A DNA stretch of 64,000 nt from Laburnicola sp. R22_1 (lineage: Eukaryota; Ascomycota; Dothideomycetes; Pleosporales; Didymosphaeriaceae), in contig JACONQ010000010.1 of assembly GCA_014281115.1 (NCBI GenBank), positions 496,001 through 560,000 on the forward strand, read 5' to 3'. Positions 1 through 9,742 of the stretch are shown here, piece by piece. A program made the position numbers and the translations under genes. The notes under the pieces were generated by a model that made no database searches, was not told where the DNA came from, and saw only the letters and a list, made by a program, of their open reading frames with translations. Position 1 is the stretch's first letter. Each line of letters begins with the position of its first letter.

Positions 1-331
1 TAGGTTAGTCTTTTCCCCCTCTGCTCTACTTATTTTCAGCTGGAGTCTAACATCTCATTTAGGCGTCTACTTCATCTTCCAGTCTATCCTACTCTACATT
101 CCCAACATCTACCCGCGCTACGCAGCATCCATCTTCGCTGCCAACAGTCTGGCGCGCAGCCTGCTCGCCTTCGCCGCGATCCTCATTGCACGGCCCATGT
201 TCGAGAAGATGGGCGTTGATGGCGGTGTGAGTTTCCTGGCGGGCTTGATGGTGCTGTGTATGTTTGGTATCTGGGCGATTTACAAGTGGGGTAAAGTGTT
301 GAGGCAGAGGAGTAAGTTTGCTGTTGCGTAA
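1..331 (+). CDS. MFS transporter, C-terminal end (partial, 5' cut by window)
   Basis: Only the last exon of this gene is in the window. Bases 1-3 end an exon. A 59-nt intron follows (4-62: donor GTTAGT, branch CTAAC near 47-51, acceptor TTTAG), and the final exon is 63-331 with a TAA stop. It encodes about 90 residues holding the last two membrane helices: the segment starts GVYFIFQSILLYIPNIYPRY, passes through AASIFAANSLARSLLAFAA, and ends in a second hydrophobic helix with a short basic tail (KWGKVLRQRSKFAVA). This layout, including the NxxARS-like stretch between the helices, is what fungal DHA1-type major facilitator drug/polyamine transporters look like at their C-terminus. The complete MFS gene at 56484-58464 ends similarly. 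The substrate cannot be told from this fragment. Confidence 0.75.
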   Translation, partial: RLVFSPSALLIFSWSLTSHLGVYFIFQSILLYIPNIYPRYAASIFAANSLARSLLAFAAILIARPMFEKMGVDGGVSFLAGLMVLCMFGIWAIYKWGKVLRQRSKFAVA

Positions 332-726
332 ATTAAATCTGAAGAGGGGCTTGAGTCGGTGTATCAAATTTGGGTTTGGGTTTGGGTATGGAGGAGTACT
401 GGGTTTAATGAAATAGAACGGGATGGGGTGGATCGTGTAAGTGATATTGTCTGGATTCACATCAGACAAGGAGTTATACATATGGATGGACAGGGCGCGC
501 ATCCCACATCCAAATATCATGATGGAATGAATGATTTGATTTACCTATCCTGCCCATCTATGCAAAGTGGCCCAGTGCAGGCCGTCTCGCATAGTTAGAA
601 TGAATAGCGCCGCCGCCTGGGCGAATTATAAAGGGGCCTGTGCCAGCATGGACAAGCACCAAATGGGCGAGCCGCGTCAAAAATTACCTCTCTCGTCGAG
701 GAGTGATAACAAAACCTCCAGGAGGC
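332..726. other. intergenic, 3' flanks of two convergent genes
   Basis: This stretch lies between the ends of the MFS gene (plus strand) and the repeat-protein gene (minus strand). I see no gene in it. It contains three perfect copies of the hexamer TTTGGG at 369-386, which is not the usual fungal telomere unit TTAGGG and is probably just a microsatellite. Confidence 0.5.
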
Positions 727-2748
727 CTAATCCACGGGGTCTGGAGGTCCCTCTTGGTGTTGCACTGCAGTGGGCTCAAACAGCGCACTGAGCGTCTCAC
801 AATGGTGACCTGGGGAGGAACGCGCTCCATTGGCTGATGGAAGTTGTGTGGGAGCGGCGGGGGGCGCGCGGTAGGGTGGAATCGCCTGTACGGAGTAGCT
901 CCCGTTGCCTTGGCTGGCAGTAGGAATAGTTTGTTCTAGATCGACGGTAGGAATAGTCTCTCCTGTATCGACTTTAGGCACTTTCGCGGTGAAATGGGAA
1001 TCCTGGCGAGTATGCGAGCCTTCCCACAGGCTCTTCCACATCTCCACATTCGCACGTGTCTTTTCCCTACTAGGCGTGGCAGTACAGTGGCGTGGAAATA
1101 CACCAAGCTCGCTGTATTCGAGTAATAGCGAGGATAACCGTCCGGGCGCTACGAGCCACGGTTCTCTACCCCCTTGACTGGCGAGTGTGTCCAACCAACA
1201 AATGTAGTCAAGAAAGTGCACATCTTCTGCTGATATTTCTGCCTCCGACTTTTGAGATATCTCCTTGGCATAGGCTACCGCGGTCGCCACTATGTCAGGC
1301 CGGTGAGAAAAGGGTTCGAAAGTGAGAGGATGTAGTGCCGATCCAGAGGCCGGAGAGAACTTGCGCCATTTTCCTTTAGAGGAAGCGGTATACAAAGGCC
1401 CGCGTGGTTCTTTCGATCTGCGTTTTATCGTCTTCGTATCGTTATCTAACCGTCGGTCAAGTCGCCCCGGCCTTGCCGGGGCATGAGTAAAAAGAGCAAC
1501 TTTATCCGATTGGGATTGAGAACTCGAACCTACTGCAGCGGCCATGTGAGCTTGTTTCGGCAAGGCTGGAACATCAGTTGGAGGTTTGATTGCTTCTCCT
1601 GGTTCACCTCCTCCCGTCTTCAATACACCCTTTGTACCTGTTTTTGGTCGGCCCGGTGCGGCCGAGGTGTTGTTTGGTGGCTTGTTTGTGGATTCGTGGA
1701 AGCTGGAGGTTCCCTTTACAGGAGGAGGATATCTCGGTTTAGACGGAACGTTTTGAGATTCTGCAGCGGTGGTATAAGGTTGTTCTGTCACGGTTGGGTC
1801 GTTATCCCATACCTTCTCTAGCACGGCTAGGTATTGTTCGCCTGCGAAATTTGGGACGGCCAAGTCCGAAGGTGCAGGATGTTCCGGGTCAGATTGAGCA
1901 TCTGAGGGTTCAGCAGCGGGTGTCGGAGTTCTTTGTGGCAGGGTCGGAGCGCCAGTCGATGGCTCGCCTGCCTCAATATCGTTCTTGAATCTTTGTCGTA
2001 GCTGCTCGGTGACTTCGTTGATGAACTGATTGCCTGCCTTCCCTTTGCCGTTCGCGGCCTCAATCTCCTCTTGTAAACGTTGATTTAGCTCAGGCATTCG
2101 GTGAGTCAACCCCTCGTCTGCTTCTATTTTGTCCTGCGCCACCTCAATCTCGTTCTTTACACGTCGTTGTGGTTCAGTAATATTGTTGTTGAATGGTTGG
2201 GCTGCTTCTCTTCTCCGGAACACCGCCTCAATCGTCGGTTGTAAATCTCGTTTCAGGTCAGTCAATCGGTCAAGGAATCGCTCCAATGATTCTCTATTGC
2301 CGATTGCCGCCTCAATATCGTTCTTTATACCTCGCCCCAGCTCAGTGAGATCGTTAAAGAATCGCTCGCCTGCTTCTCCTTTGCCTTTGCATAATATCTC
2401 TGTGATCTGAACGAAATACTCAATCATAGCCCACGCTGTTGTCCGCAATGCGGTTGTTTCGCCTGCTTGGCCTCTCCTCTCTTCGATGCCTTCCTTTATA
2501 GGCTGCTCCGAATAGATCATTTGGTGAAGCACCAACTCGCCATTTTCACCGCCGTCTTCTACATGCCTCTTCGCGAGATCGATGGATTTTTCCAACATAC
2601 TCAGAACCGTGGCCCGCGCTTCTTTTTCTTCGTCTAGCACGGTCGGGGCGTCATTCGGTGATTTGCCTGCTCTTCCTGCTTTGCCTTGCCCCGCCTTCTT
2701 CGCCATCTTGGCGGCTCTCTTTCTCCGTTGGCTCTCCAAAGAAGCCAT
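727..2748 (-). CDS. unrecognised protein with five 28-residue tandem repeats
   Basis: This is an uninterrupted 673-codon frame starting at an ATG (2746-2748) with a very basic N-terminus (MASLESQRRKRAAKMAKKAG). I do not recognise the family. Residues 1-120 are charged and partly helical. Residues 122-261 are five back-to-back 28-residue repeats, described separately. Residues 262-470 are a Pro/Ser/Thr-rich, probably disordered linker. Residues 470-600 are more ordered, with a Trp/aromatic-rich block (DVHFLDYICWLDTLASQGG). There is no signal peptide or membrane helix. A short echo, PTVDLEQTIPT after VDTGETIPT, lies near residue 600. The basic start suggests nuclear or nucleic-acid association, but this is inference. 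It could be lineage-specific. The reading frame is clean, so expression is likely. Confidence 0.6.
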   Translation of the reverse strand: MASLESQRRKRAAKMAKKAGQGKAGRAGKSPNDAPTVLDEEKEARATVLSMLEKSIDLAKRHVEDGGENGELVLHQMIYSEQPIKEGIEERRGQAGETTALRTTAWAMIEYFVQITEILCKGKGEAGERFFNDLTELGRGIKNDIEAAIGNRESLERFLDRLTDLKRDLQPTIEAVFRRREAAQPFNNNITEPQRRVKNEIEVAQDKIEADEGLTHRMPELNQRLQEEIEAANGKGKAGNQFINEVTEQLRQRFKNDIEAGEPSTGAPTLPQRTPTPAAEPSDAQSDPEHPAPSDLAVPNFAGEQYLAVLEKVWDNDPTVTEQPYTTAAESQNVPSKPRYPPPVKGTSSFHESTNKPPNNTSAAPGRPKTGTKGVLKTGGGEPGEAIKPPTDVPALPKQAHMAAAVGSSSQSQSDKVALFTHAPARPGRLDRRLDNDTKTIKRRSKEPRGPLYTASSKGKWRKFSPASGSALHPLTFEPFSHRPDIVATAVAYAKEISQKSEAEISAEDVHFLDYICWLDTLASQGGREPWLVAPGRLSSLLLEYSELGVFPRHCTATPSREKTRANVEMWKSLWEGSHTRQDSHFTAKVPKVDTGETIPTVDLEQTIPTASQGNGSYSVQAIPPYRAPPAAPTQLPSANGARSSPGHHCETLSALFEPTAVQHQEGPPDPVD
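1966..2385 (-). repeat. five in-frame 84-bp (28-residue) tandem repeats
   Basis: Residues 122-149, 150-177, 178-205, 206-233 and 234-261 of the host protein align without a single gap. The shared pattern is roughly G-K-x-E-A-x-x-x-F-x-N-x-x-T-E-L-x-R-x-[LIVF]-K-N-[DE]-I-E-A, with each unit closing on an I-E-A or I-E-V triplet. Twenty-eight residues equals four heptads, so the array may form a continuous coiled coil or helical rod. The DNA copies are well diverged, so the array is old or was mutated after duplication. Confidence 0.75.
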
Positions 2749-3445
2749 CGTGGTAGTAGTCCCCCAGGTATGTATGTGCTGCTATTGGATTTCGCGGGAG
2801 GCTCAATTGAATAACGATGTAAACGAATAATGTTGACGTACACTGGTGAAACGAAAGTACCGAGTAGTCACAGTGTTGGTAGCATGGTGAGGCTAGATAC
2901 GTCCGTGTAAATATGCTGCATCATCGCTGTTGACCAGGCAAGTGCTTTTGTGTCGGCTCCTTCGTTGACGGGGACTGGGCGCGAGAGATGTGTGGAAGGT
3001 GTGGACGTCGCTGTGTCCTGGTGTTGTCGTGGACGCACCTTCCCAAATGCGACAGGAATATTCCAAACGTACTCTGGCGCGGCTTTGATGCACAGCAATC
3101 GACTGTCCAGTCTCGTTGCCGTATAATCTGTCTTTGCATTGTATGTTAGGCTCCATAGTATAGCCGACCTCTTGCTCTTCGTGCTGAAAGCGTTCACAGT
3201 TAGATTTGTATCCCCGCTTGACGCGCCCAATACTTATATCGATAGCGATTGCTTCAGTCCTCGAGGTGTGAACGCAGCCGCTATCATGACCTCGCCGTCA
3301 GCCTTTACCCAGAACGGGTCGATAAGGTGGGAAGCTTCGTCTATGCCTTCGTCTTAACAGCCTAAACCAACGAGCAACACGCTATGACCAACGCATGGAC
3401 GGATTCAGTAATTCGCGCCCTGGCTGGACAACGCAAATTCTGAAG
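2749..3445. other. intergenic with an unexplained minus-strand reading
   Basis: No gene can be supported here. On the minus strand one frame from about 3355 down to 2868 reads as plausible protein, broken by one TAA at about 3237-3239. It gives HLIDPFWVKADGEV before the stop and AILWSLTYNAKTDY after it. It lacks a good ATG and convincing splice sites. It may be a gene relic, or chance. Confidence 0.3.
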
Positions 3446-4471
3446 CTACCCCACGACGTATCGGAGTCCAGCAAGTCCTATGCCTATGTGGAACCACAAA
3501 CTCACATCGACGCTTCCACTTGCCGCCGCGCCTTTGCTTGAGGTTGGCACAGCTTCACTGCCGACGCTCGTGCTATCGTAGTTGCCTGGGCGAGCTGCGA
3601 GAGTGATGCTTGCTTCCAATGCCGTTTTTGGCCTTGTGATAGTAACCGGGGCGTTCGTTATAGTTGCAGTTACTGCAGTACCGCTCGAGCTGACGGTTAT
3701 CAGAGTCTGTCCCACACTGTCTGTGGTTACGGCGATATATGTTGCTGTAGAACCACCCCCAACTATGGACGATAGGCCGGGTGTAAGAGTGAGAACTTGG
3801 GAACCAAGGGTTATTTGATCGCCAATGGTTACCGCAGGTACGGACTCAAAAGCAGCAGTTATGTGGACGGGATTGGCTTCTACAAGTTCACTGTTGTTGC
3901 TCGGTTCGGACTCATGATTACTGTTCGGTGGGCGTTCATGGTTGTCGTCTGGAGCCGTCGCCCCGCGCGTGGGCGATACTGGCGAGGCGATGCGGGTAAT
4001 AATGTCGAGCAATAAGTCCTCACCAGATGACGTCTGTTCAGGCAAACTGGAGAGAAACCCATCATTGTTGGGTGTTTCGTTGGGTCGCTCGACTCGACCT
4101 TGTCCCGTGGGTGCTACTTCGGGTATCTCACCAACAGGTGACGGCACGTCTGCTACTTCGGTATGTATGTCAACAATGGTCGGCGTACTCGTGGTTTCTG
4201 GCGCTACGATGGTCGCTATCTCTTGCCAACCTGTTGCTGTTGTCTCAAGATGAATCTTTTCCCAACCTGTAGCAGTTGTCTCCAGACGGACCTTGGCCAT
4301 CGATGTTTCCGCAGGGGGCGGGTTCACGATGGTGAGGTTCTGGACTAACGGTAAGCCTACAATCTGTCAGTTTCGGCGCGAATTCCATTTGCAGAGATGC
4401 TTTTTACCTTGCGGGCTCGCAAGCACCTTAGTTGTCACGAGCACGAGCGCAAGCACTTCCGGTGGGAGCAT
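3446..4471 (-). CDS. secreted, probably GPI-anchored Ser/Thr-rich surface protein
   Basis: This is a two-exon gene: exon 1 is 4471-4408 and exon 2 is 4356-3446, with a 51-nt intron between them (donor GTAAAAAG, branch CTGAC, acceptor TTGTAG). The spliced product is 324 residues. Exon 1 supplies a signal peptide (MLPPEVLALVLVTTKVLASP), which an unspliced frame would miss. The middle is rich in Thr, Ser, Pro and acidic residues and carries a tandem LETTATGW pair near the N-terminus. A later block (TIGDQITLGSQVLTLTPG) matches the "IGGQTLTPG"-type module common in fungal wall proteins. The C-terminus has a small-residue patch (KGAAASGSVD) followed by a hydrophobic tail ending at the stop, the usual GPI-attachment layout. 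It probably sits on the plasma membrane or wall. It is divergent from the aspartic-protease-like gene, with 550 bp between the starts. Confidence 0.7.
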
Positions 4472-5021
4472 CGTGAACAGCAATACGATCGGACGCGCAG
4501 AAGCGGGGAGGCGACGAAGCGAAGAGGGGCGACGGCGACGTCCTAGGACTCCTCTTGATAAGAGGTCATCCGGGAGCTGGTGCCCGTTATGGGCCGCTAG
4601 CTGTTGCTCCAAGCTTCAAGGAAATTTGAGGCTCCGCTCCCTCACCATGGCAGATGATGCGCACCGAGTACTCGGCCCCGACCGTTACTTGGCCATTTTC
4701 TTCGAAAAGCTAGCACCGCCTTTTGAGGGCTGCCAAGGACTTGGTTGACTGCGGTCGGGACAGGGGGAGGGCCAAAGAAAGCAACAATTGAGCTCCCGGG
4801 AGTTGGGACCCGCAGGATTCTCATCGCCGAGTGCCAAGTGTTTCATGGGGCCAAGAACTGAACGAGCGGTGCCCTAAGCCTACATTGGCAGGCAGCATTG
4901 CCTGTCCGCTAATGAGCATCTGTCCGCTAATCATCTACGCGCTGGGGGCTCATCAGTCAATATCCACTGACTGCCGACTGTCCTCCTCCGCTGAGCTTCT
5001 GTTGGAGTGACATCGGACGCT
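4472..5021. promoter_or_regulatory. shared divergent promoter region
   Basis: The 550 bp between the start codons of two divergent cell-surface genes must hold both promoters. I see no clear TATA box or other named site. Confidence 0.45.
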
Positions 5022-6833
5022 ATGGCAGTCAACGGGCCATCGCATGTCGCGATAATCGCCCTGGTGTTGACGCTCTGCGCACTAGGGTCGGCAGCGGAAC
5101 CACTAAGCATCAGACCCAGCCAGAAATGGTGAGTACAGGCATACAGGCATGCGACTGCAACAGCAACACAACCTGACACAAAGACGCATAGGGACGGCAA
5201 GGACGGTCCATGGAGCTCCTTTCGCATCGAGGTCGGCACGCCGCCGCAACAGGTTCGCGTACTGCCCGCGCACGACCAATCCTCCAGCTGGTTCATCCTC
5301 GGAGAGGCATGTAGCGACGAAGACGACGGCTGTGCCGAAGAGCGCGGGATGCTGTATAACAGGAGCAGCTCTAGTTCTTGGGACGAGTTCGGATTTTACG
5401 AGTTGAATCCATGGCTGGAGAAGCGGGTTGGTCAGGACGGCCCGGGCTTGTATGGATGGGATGACATCAATCTGGGGTGGACCGGCGACAATATGCCCAC
5501 GATGAAGAACCAGTCCATCGCAGGAATCACCACGCCCAACTTCTACCTAGGATCCCTCTCCTTGAACCCGCGACCCGTCAACTTCACCGACTATAACGAC
5601 CCCATACCTTCGCTGATGCAAAATCTGAAGAACAAGACCGATACGCCCATCCCAAGCCTTTCCTGGTCATATACCGCAGGAGCTTACAACCTCGCTCCGA
5701 AAGTGTTTGGCAGCTTGGTCCTCGGAGGATACGATACCACACGCTTCACCCCGAACTCGGTTACATTTCCGTTTGGAGAAGACATCTCGCTGGATTTTCA
5801 GGTCGCTATTCAAAGTATCACTACTAGTTTGACAGATGATACTCTTTTGGATACGGGCATCATTGCATACATCAGCACTTTGGTTGCCGACATCTGGCTT
5901 CCCGCAAGCGTGTGCACGCAATTCGAGAAGGCGTTTGGTCTCGAATGGGATAACGCAACCGAGTTATACTTATTGGATACAAGCCTGCACCAGTCCCTTC
6001 TCGAAGAAGACCCGTCGGTACGCTTCACTATCGGACCGGAGGTGACCGGCGCCGCCGTCACAATCAACATGCCCTACTGGAATTTCTACCAGATTGCAGC
6101 GCCTGAACTCACGAATGCATCATCCCCCAAGATGTACTTTCCTTTGAAGCGTGCAGCTAATGACAGCCAATACATCCTCGGGAGGACCTTCTTACAAAGC
6201 GCTCATCTTTCAGCGGACTACGAGCGAAACACTTTCAACCTGTCTCAAGCACTGTTTCCATCCTCAGCAACTCCCGAGAATATTGTTCCAGTTCTATCAC
6301 CCCTCCAAGAGACTAGGCCTGGCGACGGCGACCCAGGGACTGATGGTGAGGGAAGCGGGGGTTCTGGCTCGTCTTTGAGCACGGGCGCCATCGTTGGGAT
6401 CATAGTCGGACTTGTTGTGGTTATTGGAGTGCTCGCCACTGTAGCCTTCATCATGTTCCGTCGCAGAAAGGCCAATCCCAAGAAGCACGAACTCGACGAC
6501 ACTGACATTCAACATACGTTGCCGCACGAGGTATCGGGAGATCAACTGAAGGTCGAAATGGGTGGTGCGCTCTCGCACGAGGTCCTCGGCGACACGACTC
6601 CCAAGTCTGAACTTGCAGCCTACGGCAGGCAAAAGCCAGTCGAAGCTGATGGCACCTTGTCTATGGTCTACGAAATGCCGGGAGAAATACCGACTCCTGA
6701 GCTGCCGGCTGAGAACGGTCAAGTACCAAATTCCCATCGGCCACCTCCATCTATCACAATAACGCAGGAGGAAGCTTCGATTACTCCTCCCTCAGAGCAT
6801 CGTTCTTATCAGGATTCTTATCACCATGGATAG
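5022..6833 (+). CDS. membrane-anchored aspartic-protease-like protein (pepsin A1 fold)
   Basis: There are two exons, 5022-5128 and 5192-6833, with a 63-nt intron (GTGAGT...CATAG). The product is 582 residues. It begins with a signal peptide (MAVNGPSHVAIIALVLTLCA). A pepsin-like domain follows: the flap-side entry VGTPPQQVRVLPAHDQSSSW puts Asp64 where the first catalytic Asp belongs, but the usual D-T/S-G reads D-Q-S. The second motif is LLDTGIIAYIS (Asp256), and the C-terminal lobe has the family signature ILGRTFLQSAHLSADYER. A transmembrane helix spans about residues 434-458 and is followed by RRRK and a roughly 120-residue cytoplasmic tail. The tail repeats a motif like HEVSGD, HEVLGD and YEMPGE. 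Known A1 proteases need D-T/S-G, so activity is doubtful. The anchored layout with a long tail suggests a sensor or receptor-like role (inference). Confidence 0.75.
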
Positions 6834-7285
6834 CACCGTGAGCGGGTTCTTTGTGTAACGTTACACAACAAGAATTGTGCCAAGCATCTATGATTATCTT
6901 TCTAATACTTTAAGACTACCATGAACTGGTGGGAGCAGCCACAAGGAGAAAGCCAAACGATGTACAAAGAGCGTGTAGGGAGTCGATGGACAAGCGTTGT
7001 CGTGTCGCAATTCGGCTTGTCGCTGTTTGCGGAAACTCGATTGCTGTTCGCTTCCGGCATTCCTTTGTTATGAGGAAGGGAAAACTCTCAGTTGTCCTGG
7101 TCGTCGACAATCGCTCATACGTCTACTCATAAGCGTCTTCTTGTCCATATTCCTACAAGATCTGTGTGGAATTGCATCTTACACCTCGCGTAAGTACGAT
7201 ACATGTTCGGCTGGAGGAGATTATGCTAACGAGGTTTTAGCTATTCAACGCTACATCGGAAGACAGGTTACACATACGCGGCACG
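6834..7285. promoter_or_regulatory. intergenic; promoter and probable 5'UTR intron of next gene
   Basis: A perfect-looking intron lies at 7190-7240 (donor GTAAGT, branch GCTAAC, acceptor TTTTAG, 51 nt), 45 nt before the next start codon. No upstream ATG frame joins it cleanly, so it is probably an intron in the 5' untranslated leader. Confidence 0.5.
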
Positions 7286-8935
7286 ATGGCATACAGACGC
7301 TACGCAGGTGCTACCGACTATGGCTTTAGCCGAGAAGCCAACGATGACCAGCTGCGAAAGGCTGTCAGTTATCTCGCCCACGAGGGAAAAAATGATGCGA
7401 CAGCGACATATGTCGATCGCATACAAATCATCGATGACGCTATTCTCAAGCTGTTCCCAGTGGAGGGAAGATCGTACAACCCCAGGTTGTACCGACAGCT
7501 ACGATCTCTGGTCCGGGAAGTACAGAGCGACATCGAACGCGTTGACGAAGAAGGGAGCTTCATGGGTCTGGACAGCGATTATAGCACCGACGACATATAT
7601 TCTCCTGAGGCGCTCTATCGCGGCCAATCGCCGGTAGAATACCCGGACCTTCGCACTCCGCGTTTGGACAAAGCCGAGTACGCTCCGCTTCCTTCGGAGA
7701 GAGACGTCAATTTGCGCGAGAGAATGTGGTTGTATGGAGGGCCAAAAAACGATGTCGAACAGTGGTTCAAGGAATTCCCAGCTGTGCTTGCCTTTGGTGA
7801 AAATCCGTACCTGGAACGATGGGAAAGCATGAAGATAAAGTTCGATCTCGCCGAGTCTGCGAAGCGATCCGCCAAAGGTGCGAACCCGATCGTTACCACC
7901 ACTGTACCTTACAGCGCTGTCGAGCAGCTGAGCTCATTCGTTCAACAAAACATCTATGATACCGGATCCCGCTTCAAGCTTCCGGAGGAACTTTCCGAGG
8001 AATTGGCTAGAGCTCTTATTATATCTCGCAAAGACAGACCGATTGATCACGCGGCAAAGATGTTCAACGAGGGTGGTGGCGGCTCAGCCGAGAAAGACTA
8101 CGTTCCGCGCCTGGCTTTGCCTCAGGTTGACATGCACAGGGTGATGCGTCCATCAGGGGTCCCCCCGCCGACTTTCGGGTCTTCCAAGAGCCGCGGAAAG
8201 GAACCTGTCCGTAGTTCTTCGGTTCCTCCCAGGGGTGCCGGACCTTCTGCAGCTCGCAACACCAACCGATATGGAACTATCAATCCTGAAGTTCATGCCA
8301 ACATCCACCAACGCCAACAGCGCGCGCAGGCTTCATTGAATACCAATGACGCTACCGGAGGTCCCAGTGCACCCCGTCGAACCCAGCAACCGACGCAAAC
8401 TTTGTCGCCAAAGTTGAAGAGGTTCCATGCGCTCGTTGAAGAATCGAAGGGACATGGAGTTCCTGTGCGATCCACACTACCTTCTAAGTCGGCATCGGGG
8501 CCGAGCCGGGGCGGATCAGTCCCTATGCAAAACCTTATTCAGCGTCTCAGCCACGTCGATGCTGGGCCCTCTAAACGTGGTCCCGGACGCCCTCGCAAGA
8601 ACACCGTGGATCCTACTTACCGTCCGTCTGATAGCCCGCCAACTCCAAGCAAGAGGAAGCGGCATGTAGCTCCCGAAGACGACGATACTCAGGCTCCCAA
8701 GAAGCCGAAGGTGACCAAGAAGGCAGTGTCCGCCAAGAAGGCCTCGCCGAAGAGCGCGGTCAAAGAAGCAGCTGCAGCTAAGAGGAGCAAACCTGCAAAG
8801 AGCACGGTGAAGAAGCCGGTCACAAGCACAACGGTTGTGCCAACGCCGAGGCCTGGGAGTGCGTCCAAGGGGACTATAAGGAGCGGTACGACGTACAAGC
8901 CCGCTGGAAGGAAGTCGTCTGGGACCAAGAAATGA
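7286..8935 (+). CDS. basic nuclear protein with AT-hook and H1-like tail
   Basis: This is a single 549-codon exon starting at an ATG. Residues 1-270 are mixed-charge and probably folded (for example RMWLYGGPKNDVEQWFKEFP). Residues 290-430 are Ser/Pro/Arg-rich and low in complexity. The sequence KRGPGRPRKN near residue 435 is a textbook AT-hook (GRPRK core). The last 90 residues are an alternating Lys/Ala/Ser/Pro tail (KKPKVTKKAVSAKKASPKS) that resembles linker-histone tails. Together these argue for a chromatin-associated DNA-binding protein. I do not recognise the N-terminal domain, and the H1 winged helix is not evident, so this is not simply histone H1. A probable leader intron precedes it. 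Confidence 0.7.
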   Translation: MAYRRYAGATDYGFSREANDDQLRKAVSYLAHEGKNDATATYVDRIQIIDDAILKLFPVEGRSYNPRLYRQLRSLVREVQSDIERVDEEGSFMGLDSDYSTDDIYSPEALYRGQSPVEYPDLRTPRLDKAEYAPLPSERDVNLRERMWLYGGPKNDVEQWFKEFPAVLAFGENPYLERWESMKIKFDLAESAKRSAKGANPIVTTTVPYSAVEQLSSFVQQNIYDTGSRFKLPEELSEELARALIISRKDRPIDHAAKMFNEGGGGSAEKDYVPRLALPQVDMHRVMRPSGVPPPTFGSSKSRGKEPVRSSSVPPRGAGPSAARNTNRYGTINPEVHANIHQRQQRAQASLNTNDATGGPSAPRRTQQPTQTLSPKLKRFHALVEESKGHGVPVRSTLPSKSASGPSRGGSVPMQNLIQRLSHVDAGPSKRGPGRPRKNTVDPTYRPSDSPPTPSKRKRHVAPEDDDTQAPKKPKVTKKAVSAKKASPKSAVKEAAAAKRSKPAKSTVKKPVTSTTVVPTPRPGSASKGTIRSGTTYKPAGRKSSGTKK

Positions 8936-9742
8936 AGCTAGCGCCACGATGCTGCTGCGACGTTCACAGTGTTTGTCCTGATGGTTGTTTTCCCTATTGA
9001 TGAGTGTTTGTTAGGTTTAGGTTAGCTCGCGCGAATTAGGTAGTCTTCTCGATTGTAATGTTTCGTTTGTTTCAAACCCACGATCTCTCCATCGACACCA
9101 CCACGACCACGCAACTGCTGTGCTTTTCCTCTTCCGTCTACCTCTCTTTTCTCGCCGGACGTGGGCGCCATGTCTGTCGCGCTGTGCCGCATAGCCCGCG
9201 TCTGATCTCGCTCGTCACATCACATGTGATCTCGTCTCAGACCTGCCTTCGCTTCTCCCAATTAGGTTCGGTCTCCAATTGCTCCGCAAACCGAGGCTCG
9301 CTCGCTCCTGCCAGCTGTGATTATGGGTGAGCGCCGTGAATTTTCGATTCGACCTTGCGATCGTATCATCGCGTTTGCTCGCTCCTGCTTTGTTTACGGG
9401 ACCTGTGCCATTGACACCTTCATGCACCACATCACCGACATTGGCCTTCGTGGAGTCGCTATACTCGACGGTATAAGAAAACGTCGTACTCGCTGTTTTC
9501 TGCGTGCAGCGCTTCGTCGAGGTTTCTCGTCGCATCGTCTCGGTCTCCCACAAGTAGAGCGTCGCCCAAAACGTAGGGAATACTGACGACACTCGCGCCG
9601 GAACATACACCACCAACACCGCATCCACTCCTTTCCGCGCACCGCGCAGCATTCCAATCGACCTGAACCGCATTCGTCCTCTCCCGCACACTACGCCTTC
9701 GCCAACGCACCACCTCCCAACCCGACATTCAGCTCCCCCACC
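8936..9742. other. intergenic; CT-rich leader of next gene
   Basis: The stretch holds the 3' flank of the AT-hook gene and a pyrimidine/CA-rich stretch (about 9600-9742) typical of fungal 5' leaders. Several long minus-strand frames cross 9215-10263, but they follow GC bias and lack conserved features, so I do not count them. Confidence 0.4.
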
